The notes beneath the pieces are model-generated. The model had not been told where the DNA came from. It was given only the letters and a program-made list of their open reading frames with translations, and made no database searches. A program made the translations under genes and the position numbers. From positions 372,001 through 436,000 of the forward strand of contig NZ_MRYI01000001.1 of assembly GCF_002260525.1 (NCBI RefSeq): a stretch of 64,000 nt of DNA, given 5' to 3'. The DNA is from Hahella sp. CCB-MM4. GTDB taxonomy: Bacteria > Pseudomonadota > Gammaproteobacteria > Pseudomonadales > Oleiphilaceae. This document shows positions 54,429-62,789 of this stretch, one piece after another (the stretch's first letter is position 1; every line of letters starts with the position of its first letter).

Positions 54429-54611
54429 ATGGACAACCCCTCTCTGCAATGCTGCAGACATTGTGGTCAAAATGCCTTCATAGAATGGCAATCCCATCGT
54501 TCTGATAGTGCACGTAATACCGTCGTTATCAATACAACGCTTACCTGCCTCAACTGTATGTTGCCCACCAGCACAGACCCGCAAGCATCCTCCAAACTTT
54601 CTGATGAGTAG
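54429..54611 (+). CDS. Small zinc-ribbon-like protein
   Basis: A 60-residue product with CRHCGQ near residue 9 and CLNC near residue 42, two CxxC pairs spaced as in zinc ribbons. AAGGA lies about 11 bases before the ATG at 54429; the frame is open from 54399. It lies 35 bp before the MOSC gene and could be its partner, but nothing shows function. Confidence 0.5.
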   Translation: MDNPSLQCCRHCGQNAFIEWQSHRSDSARNTVVINTTLTCLNCMLPTSTDPQASSKLSDE

Positions 54612-54646
54612 CATCTGTCAAACAGTGTCATGCCCGCCAGATTGAA

Positions 54647-55333
54647 ATGAAAATTGGAACCATCAGATCTCTCCATCGTTATCCGGTCAAGTCCCTACAG
54701 GGGGAGTCGTTGCCAGAGGCGCACTTGAACCTCAGGGGACTTGAGCAGGATCGTCTTTTTGCAATCCAAAACCCACAAGGCAAATTTGGCAGTGGTAAAA
54801 ATACCAGACGATTTACCCGAATCGATGGACTCCTGGCCCTTAAGGCTTTCATAAAGAAGGATGAAGTGTTTATCGAGTTTCCCGATGGACATGTCATTAG
54901 TTCAGAGTCAAACCTGCTGGAAAGTTCATTAACCAATTACTTTGGCCAACCTCTCTCCCTTTCCAGGGAAGCGGATATTTCCCATTTTGATGACGGCCCG
55001 GTTCATGTCATTACCACCGGCGATCTGTTACGGGCTAATTTAGCTGAAATAGACATATGCCGGTTCCGACCCAACTTGGTGATTGAATCAGAGATCGATT
55101 TATCTGAAGAAAATCTTAATGGGAAAACACTTACCATAGGATCGACTCAGTTAAAAATATCGCATCAGACGGAGCGATGCCGGATGGTATCACTGGCACA
55201 AAACGGTCTTCACGATGCCCCATACTTGCTCAAACAACTGGTCAATGGGGGCAACTGCTACTTTGGCAGATATGTAGAAGTAACCGTTCCAGGCTCCATC
55301 CGGCAGGATGATGAGGTATTTCTCAATGACTGA
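54647..55333 (+). CDS. MOSC-domain protein (YcbX-like N-terminal domain)
   Basis: A 228-residue protein. The MOSC N-terminal beta-barrel begins MKIGTIRSLHRYPVKSLQGE with GLEQDRLFAI, and the MOSC core contains RPNLVIES near residue 144 and TERCRMVSLAQNG with the Cys that binds molybdopterin sulfur. Such proteins act in molybdenum cofactor sulfuration or reduction of N-hydroxylated compounds. No ferredoxin domain follows, unlike full YcbX. Not clearly linked to neighbours. Confidence 0.88.
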   Translation: MKIGTIRSLHRYPVKSLQGESLPEAHLNLRGLEQDRLFAIQNPQGKFGSGKNTRRFTRIDGLLALKAFIKKDEVFIEFPDGHVISSESNLLESSLTNYFGQPLSLSREADISHFDDGPVHVITTGDLLRANLAEIDICRFRPNLVIESEIDLSEENLNGKTLTIGSTQLKISHQTERCRMVSLAQNGLHDAPYLLKQLVNGGNCYFGRYVEVTVPGSIRQDDEVFLND

Positions 55334-55420
55334 ATCACCTTAGTCCTTCGCTGGAAGCTATTTGCCAATCAGCATTAATCCAGGCGGCGGTCACCCATCA
55401 TCATTAACCTGGAAAGACTC

Positions 55421-56503
55421 ATGAATACATCCATCAAAGCCGCTATTGGAATAGTTTCAGCCCTCATCCTATCCAGTGCATTGGCCCTTGATGTCCTGGA
55501 TCAGCATGAGCTGCATGATGCTGAACGTATAGATCTGCAGTTCCCACATCAGGATGACCATCTGTCTGCCACTTTACTTCTGCCCGAGGGAAATGGGCCT
55601 TTTCCGGTCGTAGTTTTTATACACGGTGATGGACCAACAGATCGTTTCGCCGACGGGGGTTATATCCCGATTATGAATAACCTTTTGAGAAATGGCATCG
55701 CCAGCTTCAGTTGGGACAAAGCTGGAGTGGGTCAATCAAGCGGACACTGGCTCGAACAGACAATGGCAGATCGGGCAAATGAAGCTGCACAAGCAATATC
55801 GTTACTTAAACATCAGGAAAAAGTCGGTAACATCGGCGTCCTCGGCTTTTCCCAAGGTGGTTGGGTCTTGTCTCAATTAGCGGAAAATAAAGCCGATTAC
55901 GATTTTATGATTGCGGTAGGTGTGGCCGTTAACTGGCAGCGCCAATCCGAGTATCTACAGCAACAACGCATGCTGCATAGCGGTTTCAGCAATGACCAGA
56001 TTGACACCGTTCGACAGTACGAGAGGCGCGTTATCCAGGATATCCTCTTACCACAGGCCCCCTACAACGAGTATTTGGCCTTTATGGAGCACAACCCCCC
56101 TCCCTCGGGTGCCTACGCCGAACCTATGAGCCAATCCCGCTACCAGTTCGTTGCCCGCAATCTGAAGGTGGATATGGAACTCGGGCTGGCTCAAATAAAA
56201 GTACCATTTCTGGGAATATTCGGAGACAGCGACCTCAACGTTGACGTAAGAGAGAGTTTGGCGGCTATCACCAAAGCATTTAACACGACAGGACATCAAG
56301 AGTATCAACTATCGTTGTTACCAAATGCCACTCACAGCATGCTTAAGGCCGATTCCTATAATTTCCAGACAACCTCTCAATGGACCACAATGGCACAACT
56401 CAATTACCTGCTCGAAGGTGAAGATGCCTTTGCAGAGGGATTTTTTGACTTGCTGGTAAACTGGATTCACGGAATTTCAGCGAAGGAAAAACTCAAAAGT
56501 TAA
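55421..56503 (+). CDS. Exported alpha/beta hydrolase
   Basis: A 360-residue protein with signal peptide (MNTSIKAAIGIVSALILSSALALD). The alpha/beta hydrolase fold shows oxyanion region VFIHGDGPTDR near residue 66, nucleophile elbow GFSQGGW near 143, acid FGDSDLN near 267 and His in NATHSML near 306. Resembles peptidase S9/dienelactone-type esterases. Periplasmic or secreted; substrate unknown. Stands alone on plus strand. Confidence 0.82.
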   Translation: MNTSIKAAIGIVSALILSSALALDVLDQHELHDAERIDLQFPHQDDHLSATLLLPEGNGPFPVVVFIHGDGPTDRFADGGYIPIMNNLLRNGIASFSWDKAGVGQSSGHWLEQTMADRANEAAQAISLLKHQEKVGNIGVLGFSQGGWVLSQLAENKADYDFMIAVGVAVNWQRQSEYLQQQRMLHSGFSNDQIDTVRQYERRVIQDILLPQAPYNEYLAFMEHNPPPSGAYAEPMSQSRYQFVARNLKVDMELGLAQIKVPFLGIFGDSDLNVDVRESLAAITKAFNTTGHQEYQLSLLPNATHSMLKADSYNFQTTSQWTTMAQLNYLLEGEDAFAEGFFDLLVNWIHGISAKEKLKS

Positions 56504-56560
56504 GGCAATGAGCCATTTCCCAATTTTTCGGCAATCAACTAGTTTGCTGAGCATCACTAT

Positions 56561-57022
56561 CTAATATGACCTGTCAGGTATCTGTTCGACTCCCTGGGAG
56601 AGATTCCTGGAATCGATCAATAGCCTGACTAAGATAAGCGGCAATCCCACGATAATGCTGGTGGTGACAATATCAAGAATTGAGTGATACCCCTGGTAGA
56701 GCATCACGAGTGAATAAAGCAACAATGCCCCAATAATCCACTTGGTCATCCGGGTAGTGATGCTGATTGAGACGCCCATCGCAATGGCAAATGCGGTATG
56801 AGTACTGTAATCCCCTCCAAACGAAGCCCATATCAGAAACTGGTTATCCAGATACAGAAATCCGTAGACCAGCACCAATCCACCTAATAGAAACCCGATC
56901 CGTGCCCTGGCTTTAGGAAAAGTCCGGCTGTACAGATCGTTGATCAACAATCCAGTGGTGAGCAAGAACAACAAGGGATTAACCTTATCGCAGATGGCAT
57001 CAATTATTTCGTACTCTGACAT
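56561..57022 (-). CDS. PAP2-like membrane phosphatase, motif partly degenerate
   Basis: A 153-residue membrane protein with four or five helices. GGDYSTHTAFAIAMG near residue 81 replaces the PSGH motif, and YQGYHSILDIV near 116 matches the third PAP2 motif (H and D). The first motif (KxxxxxxRP) is not obvious. ATG at 57022 follows AGGAAG. It diverges from the MlaD-like lipoprotein gene, so a membrane-lipid role is plausible but inferred. Confidence 0.65.
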   Translation of the reverse strand: MSEYEIIDAICDKVNPLLFLLTTGLLINDLYSRTFPKARARIGFLLGGLVLVYGFLYLDNQFLIWASFGGDYSTHTAFAIAMGVSISITTRMTKWIIGALLLYSLVMLYQGYHSILDIVTTSIIVGLPLILVRLLIDSRNLSQGVEQIPDRSY

Positions 57023-57185
57023 TATCTTCCTTTCCAGGCAGTCATCCATCACTCTGTTTCAGGACAGCCTGTTGCCTATTAACTTTCATCCCGACAAAAT
57101 ACAGCTACATCCACAGCGGGACGTTTTTATAATCGAACAGCAAGACTTAGTTCAAGCCTGTTTTGTAAATATTGGAAATCCATCA

Positions 57186-57872
57186 ATGTTACGAATATCC
57201 AAACTCTTATTTTTGCCGATTGCATTCATCCTGGTCGCCTGCCAGACAGGTGGTCTGGCATTCCAGATTGAATATCAGGATGTTGAAGGTCTCAGGAAAG
57301 GCGCGCCTTTAACCCACGAAGAGGAAACCATAGGCACTGTAAAGAACATAGAATATACCGACCAGGGAACCTTCCTGGTCGGCGTGGAAATGGCTGACCA
57401 ATATCGTCATTTGGCAAACCAATCTGCATTTTTTTATATCAGCGAAGATTCCAGCTCAAATAAGATTGTCGAACTTGTAGACAATGATGAACCTGGTGCT
57501 CACCCCATGATTGAGGAAGGACAGGTCATCAAGGGCAGCAACCGTATCACCGGCATGAGCCAAAAATTCCAGAATCAGTTCAATAGTGCTGTTGAGTCAC
57601 TTTCAAACAGTATCCAAAGCAGCTGGAAAAACTGGAAAGAGGAAACCCTTGAGCAGCAAATGGCTTACCTGGAAGAAGAGCTGAACCAGCTAAAAGAGCA
57701 AGCAGGGGACCTCAGCGAAAAGATGCGTAAAGACTATGAAACCCGAATTCTTCCTGAGCTTAACAAGCAGATCGATGCTCTGAAAAAACAACTGGAAGAA
57801 CTCGGCCGGGAAAACGAATTAGACGGCATAGAGAAGAAAATGGATGAACTGAACGGGCTGATAGAAGCATAG
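57186..57872 (+). CDS. MlaD-domain lipoprotein with C-terminal coiled coil
   Basis: A 228-residue protein. Lipobox ILVAC places the lipidated Cys at residue 19. The MlaD/MCE region follows: IEYQDVEGLRKGAPLTHEEE, then IGTVKNIEYTDQGTFLVGVE. A coiled coil occupies about 115-228 (Glu/Leu/Lys heptads). ATG at 57186 is preceded by TTGGAAAT; the frame is open further upstream, but those residues are not family-like. MCE proteins move lipids between membranes; no other mla gene is adjacent, so the partner is unknown. It ends 10 bp from the convergent MCP gene. Confidence 0.75.
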   Translation: MLRISKLLFLPIAFILVACQTGGLAFQIEYQDVEGLRKGAPLTHEEETIGTVKNIEYTDQGTFLVGVEMADQYRHLANQSAFFYISEDSSSNKIVELVDNDEPGAHPMIEEGQVIKGSNRITGMSQKFQNQFNSAVESLSNSIQSSWKNWKEETLEQQMAYLEEELNQLKEQAGDLSEKMRKDYETRILPELNKQIDALKKQLEELGRENELDGIEKKMDELNGLIEA

Positions 57873-57882
57873 AGTCGGCCCG

Positions 57883-59853
57883 CTATTCTGTACGAAACCT
57901 GGAGACCAGTTGGGTGAGCTGCTGACTTAGCTCAGTCTGCTTGGCACACAAGGACTCTACCTGACTGGAAATATCCGATACCTGGTTGGCAGATTCATTG
58001 ATCGTCACGATATTCTGGTTAATGTCTTCAGTCACCAGGTGTTGCTCCTCCGTCGCACTGGCCGTCTGTGTCGTCATATCGCGAATCTGCTCCACAGCCG
58101 ACTCAATACTCTCAAACGCCTGGAGCACTTCTGCCGATAACGACACGGCAGCTTCAGATTCTTTGGAACTGCGCTCCATCGTGGCAGATACATCTTTAGT
58201 ACGCTGAACCAGTTGAGTGAGGATCTTATTGATTTCTTCAGTAGAATCCTGCGTGCGTTTAGCCAGACTTCGCACTTCGTCTGCCACCACCGCAAAGCCA
58301 CGTCCCTGTTCTCCCGCACGGGCGGCTTCTATTGCAGCATTCAGCGCAAGAAGGTTGGTTTGTTCGGCAATATCCTGAATAGTTGAAAGAATGTTGTTGA
58401 TATTGCCGGTTTCTTTCTCCAGCTCCAAAATCACAGTATTGGACGACGTAATACTCCTTCCCAATTCTTCGACGCTGGCAGCACTACGATTGATTATATC
58501 TTTGCCTACCTTGGTGGCGGACAATCCTTCTTCGGAGACTGACGCAGTATCGACACAGTTCTTTGCCACTTCATTGGCCGCAGAAGCCATCTCTGTTACC
58601 GCGGTGGCAATCTGCTCGATAGAAGAACGTTGATGAGCAGAGGCGGCGGCCATTTCTGTGGCACTGCCGTTTGTATTCACCGACACCTCATCCATGTTGA
58701 TGGAAGTGCTCTTGATAGCCTGAATCATGTTCTGCGTGGACTCAATGAACTGATTAAACCATTGCGCCAGCTCACCGGCTTCATCACTGGAATCAACACT
58801 AATACGGGTGGTTAGATCACCCTCCCCTTCGGCGATAGTCTTCAGATTGTCCTTCACCGAGTTGATCGGCGTGACAATCCGGTTAGCGATATACACGCCG
58901 GCAAATCCAAACAGCACTACCAGAATCAAGCTGACTAGTGCGGTCGTCATAGTGACATCTTTGGCACCGGCAAAAATTTCACTTTTTTCCATCAAACCGA
59001 CGAATTTCCAGTTCAGCTCGTTGGAATAGTAGACATTTGCCATATATTCCACGCCGTCGATCTCAAACTCGATAATCCCCGATTCGGTTTTATCGATCAT
59101 GGCAAAGTAATCGCCATCCATGCTGTTGAGCGCTTTAAAGTTATTCTTGGGATTACCTCCGTCTACCAGAATATTGCCACTTCCTTCGACGATCATCACA
59201 TAGCCGGTTTCGCCAAATTTGATCTGCTGGACCATATCCGTCAGAGCTTTTAGAGACACATCAATGGCAACCACGCCTTCAAAGTCATTCTGACTGTTAC
59301 GAAACCCTTTAAGAACAGAGACATATACCGCATCGTCCGGCTCATAATAGTAGCCATCCCGGCGAACCAATTGATAATTCGCATCACGCCCCATATCAAA
59401 CCATGGCCGCTTTCGAGGATCCCAATTGCTGTAGTCAGCCGTTCCGGGCCACTCAAGGTAACCACCTTGCTTGTCTCCCATATAGACATAACCCAACATG
59501 GGATTGTTCTCGCCAATAGCGCTGAAGAGTTCAAATAAGCGCTGTTCCCGACCACCATTTTGCATCGCCACCTGGGACGGTTTCTTCCCTTCAGCGAAAT
59601 AGGTGGTGAGACCTCCGGAATTGGTATCACTCACGGCGGGATAGTCAGCCATGAAAGCTACCGTATACCCAATGACATCAAAAAAGTTCTGAAACGATTG
59701 GTCGATAATGGAGATGTCCAGATTACTGGCATCAAGAAACTGCTTTTCTGCCTGGGTAGTGACATTGCGGACTGTAATGATCGCAACGATAAGAACGGGT
59801 AACAGAGTGGTAACAAGAAACGCGGTGAGTAGTTTGGTCTTTATTTTCATCAA
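57883..59853 (-). CDS. Methyl-accepting chemotaxis protein with Cache sensor domain
   Basis: A 656-residue chemoreceptor. TM1 about 9-29, a double-Cache extracytoplasmic domain about 35-280 ([19 protein letters not shown] near residue 145, [18 protein letters not shown] near 196), TM2 about 283-306, HAMP, then signalling helix with tip [20 protein letters not shown] and [19 protein letters not shown]. dCache domains often bind amino acids or organic acids; the ligand is not predictable here. Not linked to a chemotaxis operon nearby; it may feed the flagellar or Chp system. Confidence 0.92.
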   Translation of the reverse strand: MMKIKTKLLTAFLVTTLLPVLIVAIITVRNVTTQAEKQFLDASNLDISIIDQSFQNFFDVIGYTVAFMADYPAVSDTNSGGLTTYFAEGKKPSQVAMQNGGREQRLFELFSAIGENNPMLGYVYMGDKQGGYLEWPGTADYSNWDPRKRPWFDMGRDANYQLVRRDGYYYEPDDAVYVSVLKGFRNSQNDFEGVVAIDVSLKALTDMVQQIKFGETGYVMIVEGSGNILVDGGNPKNNFKALNSMDGDYFAMIDKTESGIIEFEIDGVEYMANVYYSNELNWKFVGLMEKSEIFAGAKDVTMTTALVSLILVVLFGFAGVYIANRIVTPINSVKDNLKTIAEGEGDLTTRISVDSSDEAGELAQWFNQFIESTQNMIQAIKSTSINMDEVSVNTNGSATEMAAASAHQRSSIEQIATAVTEMASAANEVAKNCVDTASVSEEGLSATKVGKDIINRSAASVEELGRSITSSNTVILELEKETGNINNILSTIQDIAEQTNLLALNAAIEAARAGEQGRGFAVVADEVRSLAKRTQDSTEEINKILTQLVQRTKDVSATMERSSKESEAAVSLSAEVLQAFESIESAVEQIRDMTTQTASATEEQHLVTEDINQNIVTINESANQVSDISSQVESLCAKQTELSQQLTQLVSRFRTE

Positions 59854-60037
59854 CTGTCTCCGGATAGATAAACAACGACCCGATACTCGTAACAGTTGAA
59901 TATCCGTTCGCGATATCTTTAATCATAGAGAATAGACAAGGTCGGAGTTTTTATCCAAGAAACAGGCAGACAGCAAGGCGCTAAAACACTTAAAGGGGAT
60001 GTTACGAATCTGTCGGGATGATGACCAAGAAGAAGTG

Positions 60038-60069
60038 CAACCTGCTCCACTTTAGCGTGGAGCAGGTTG
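60038..60069. terminator. Perfect 13-bp stem-loop after the PLC gene
   Basis: CAACCTGCTCCAC and GTGGAGCAGGTTG pair with a 6-base loop. It follows the 3' end of the minus-strand PLC-like gene. A pyrimidine-rich, imperfect T stretch follows on that strand. Confidence 0.7.
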
Positions 60070-60092
60070 GTGTTTAGAACCTATAAGGAAAC

Positions 60093-61757
60093 TCAGTCCC
60101 AGCTCCAGCGTTGTGATTTTCCTCCATGGAAAGTCCATAGATGAGCCCGCATGCCATTTCCCCAGAAAGGATCTTTGATATCCAATGCCATGCTAGGTGC
60201 ATTGGAAATACGGAAAGAATTACTGGTGCCACGTAACCAAACCTGGTTGGCACCGTCATGACAGGACCAGAGATGAATTCGGGTTCCTTCACTGGTACCC
60301 GCGCCAGACACATCGACACATTTGTCCGGTGCACTCTTATTGTGAATGCGACCGAACTGATCCTGCCACCATAACTGGCTGTCTGCGCCATGGCAGGACC
60401 ACTGATGTATCTCAGTGCCATTGGACGTCGCCCGATCCTCAAGATCCAGGCATTTCCCTTTATCGTTGCGTAATTTGCGCCACTGAATTTCTCCGCTATC
60501 TGCCGGCGGTGTCACCAGGGGAAAATCTCCGGGAAGCCAGTTACCCTCCTGGTCGCGGTCAGCATAATTTACCCAAACCCTATCGAAGCCAAGTGCTTCC
60601 TTGGCATTTCGGAGCAATCGATTGTCGTATCCATTTTTAGGGACATCAAAATCGAAGTCCGCGCCAAATTCCTGCTGGCACATGTATGCACCATATTCCC
60701 AAGTCGCGCTGGTCTGGGTGACCTGCCACTGGCCGCTTGTTGCGTTGTAACAGGCAAAAGGCTTGGAATCGCTACAACTGGCATCATTAAAGCGGCCATT
60801 GCCCCATTGTTCTGCACAATCCTCGCTCCCTCCCCAGTCATTGGGTTCGTTTTCGTTCCAGCTCCAGATAGCCGCAATCAAACGTGAATCAAAGGCTTTC
60901 AATTGATCCAGGCCAATAATGCCGAGATTGCACTCCATCCCCTGTGCCATCAGCTCTGGCGTAATATCCTGGGGAGGATCTCCAAAAACCTCTGACAGCT
61001 GAGTGCTGTCCTCATAAATCCTGACCAGGTTGTTTCTCACAAAATCGTTGGAGTACTTGTCAGTATTGCAGTCCGGATACGGGTGAAAATGATCGTTATT
61101 AGTGGGGAATCCATAGTTATACACAGTCTGTGCCCATCGCGTGCTGCCACAGTTTCCACCAATTAACATGACTTGTTTCCCGGCATTCAGCACATCTGCC
61201 TTACTGATATTCATCGGCAATGTGCTACAACTTCCGGGCTTATAGATTAGTGTCCCAAGATGTCTGTCCAGTACATCGACAACCGCATCATAATTTCCAT
61301 CTACGTGCTCTTCGAGATAGATGATCAGAACCTCCATCCGGTTACCTGGTTGTTGAAGCCAAGTGGCCACTTCCTTGATACCGTCCTCGAATCGACGATC
61401 AAATGCCGAGCAGCCGGTATGGTCATCGGTCCCGTGACATAGCAACAGATCCCCGTAGGTATCGTGCACATCCAACTCAATCGCTCTGATCCCCATGTCC
61501 AGCTGATCTACCAGGCTGTATATGTGGTTGGGATCCCAATAGCTGCCGAGATTGGCATAGGCTTTGGAGTTGTAACTATTGTGGGTGTACTGAAAACTGG
61601 CGCGCCCCAATGGCTGCCCCATGTCCAGTATACGTTGATAAGAGAGAGCCTGATGAGCCCAGCTATTGGTGAAGTCTTCTACATCATTGGCCTGGACCAA
61701 AGCGCAAAAGACTGTCAGCAGAATGAAACTGCTCAGCCTTGAGAAGATAGGAAACAT
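60093..61757 (-). CDS. Secreted PI-PLC-like phosphodiesterase with C-type-lectin-like and ricin-type lectin regions
   Basis: A 554-residue exported protein, signal peptide cleaved near A23. The PLC X-like TIM-barrel has YTHNSYNS (His59) and AIELDVHD with LLCHGTDD, the two histidines of PI-PLC. After about residue 295, IWSWNENEPNDWGGSEDC to FACYN has the Trp/Cys pattern of a C-type-lectin-like loop. From about 415 a ricin B-type beta-trefoil with three QxW-like repeats (HQWSCH, HLWSCHDG, HLWTFHGG) follows. Probably a secreted lipase or phosphodiesterase directed to glycans. Catalysis of a given substrate is not proven; neighbours do not help. Confidence 0.82.
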   Translation of the reverse strand: MFPIFSRLSSFILLTVFCALVQANDVEDFTNSWAHQALSYQRILDMGQPLGRASFQYTHNSYNSKAYANLGSYWDPNHIYSLVDQLDMGIRAIELDVHDTYGDLLLCHGTDDHTGCSAFDRRFEDGIKEVATWLQQPGNRMEVLIIYLEEHVDGNYDAVVDVLDRHLGTLIYKPGSCSTLPMNISKADVLNAGKQVMLIGGNCGSTRWAQTVYNYGFPTNNDHFHPYPDCNTDKYSNDFVRNNLVRIYEDSTQLSEVFGDPPQDITPELMAQGMECNLGIIGLDQLKAFDSRLIAAIWSWNENEPNDWGGSEDCAEQWGNGRFNDASCSDSKPFACYNATSGQWQVTQTSATWEYGAYMCQQEFGADFDFDVPKNGYDNRLLRNAKEALGFDRVWVNYADRDQEGNWLPGDFPLVTPPADSGEIQWRKLRNDKGKCLDLEDRATSNGTEIHQWSCHGADSQLWWQDQFGRIHNKSAPDKCVDVSGAGTSEGTRIHLWSCHDGANQVWLRGTSNSFRISNAPSMALDIKDPFWGNGMRAHLWTFHGGKSQRWSWD

Positions 61758-62169
61758 GAAAATTGCCCCGTTTATTATGTTTATATTCCAAGAGGTAGTT
61801 ATTCACAGCTAAATTGAACATCGTTTATTTTTCATCCGACAACATAACGAGGGAGGCATACAGACCCAAGAGACCAGTCGCAAAAATGTAGGAAGGGTCA
61901 CAGGATGTATAACAAAACTCCAAAATAGGTCATTTGGGTGAAGCCAACCTTTTAGCAAATAGGGCAATCACATGCGTCCGGCATCACGCACGTTAAGCCT
62001 CCGGAGAAAAGGGAAACGGCAGAAAGCATCTCAGCCTCAGCGGAAAACGAATGACCAGATGCTGGTCATCTGGACAAAATGTAAGCAACCTGAAGCTGGA
62101 AGTTGGTAACCCGAACTAAATATAGTGGAAGGACTTCAGAATAGTGGAAGGGCTTCAGATCAGAAGGCG
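61758..62169. other. Intergenic region with 19-bp tandem repeat
   Basis: About 410 bases upstream of the PLC gene and downstream of the alanine-dehydrogenase fragment. Two near-identical 19-bp units lie at 62122-62140 and 62141-62159. No ORF was recognised, and no continuation of alanine dehydrogenase. Confidence 0.6.
62122..62159. repeat. 19-bp tandem duplication
   Basis: ATAGTGGAAGGACTTCAGA followed by a copy with a single difference. Next to the truncated dehydrogenase gene. Confidence 0.85.
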
Positions 62170-62622
62170 TCAGGCCGGAACATTGAGACTGGAATCCATA
62201 AACATAGGAGAGCTGGAAAAGTTTTCAGAACGAAAAAATGGAAACCATCCGCGATATTTTGAAGGTGCTTCATAAGCAACATAGGAGAGCCCTGAAATCA
62301 CAACATTCCGGGTGGATGTCGCCTCAGTGACCTCATTAGGATAAGCCAATATCACCTGCCCCTGACGTAACATATCCAGTTCCGTCCCCTGGGGCTCTAT
62401 GATCTTGACAATAAGATGTGCGATCTCGAAAACGTGCTCTACCTGTTCCACCAGGTAAGCTCCGGCAGCTTCGTACTCCTGATCGGAAATATCTGCTGCC
62501 TGTCCAGCACCGCATTCCACGACCACTTTGTGTCCCTGGCTGGAGAGTTCTTTCACTCTGGCAGGGGTCAGGCCTACACGAAACTCGTTAGATCTTTCTT
62601 TAGGTAGTCCAATGATCAACAT
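62170..62622 (-). pseudogene. Alanine dehydrogenase/PNT N-terminal domain fragment
   Basis: 150 codons encode the N-terminal domain of alanine dehydrogenase or transhydrogenase alpha (GLPKERSNEFRVGLTPARVK at the start, AHLIVKIIEP, DMLRQGQVILAY). The family continues with a Rossmann NAD domain of about 200 residues, absent here. The last about 35 residues (after SYVAYEAP) look unrelated. No downstream remnant was recognised in the next 400 bases. It is either a decayed gene or a stand-alone domain protein. Confidence 0.7.
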
Positions 62623-62789
62623 ACGTATTTATTCTTATTTTTTGAACTTGGGTGCTGATTATATATCGTACAGATAGCAGATATATCTGATATTTTGTTA
62701 TTGATAGATGAAAATGCTTTTTTTGATAGGCGAAACAGTGAAATTACAGATTATCTTATTCACTGTTCCGCATTCATCTCCTACTCGGA

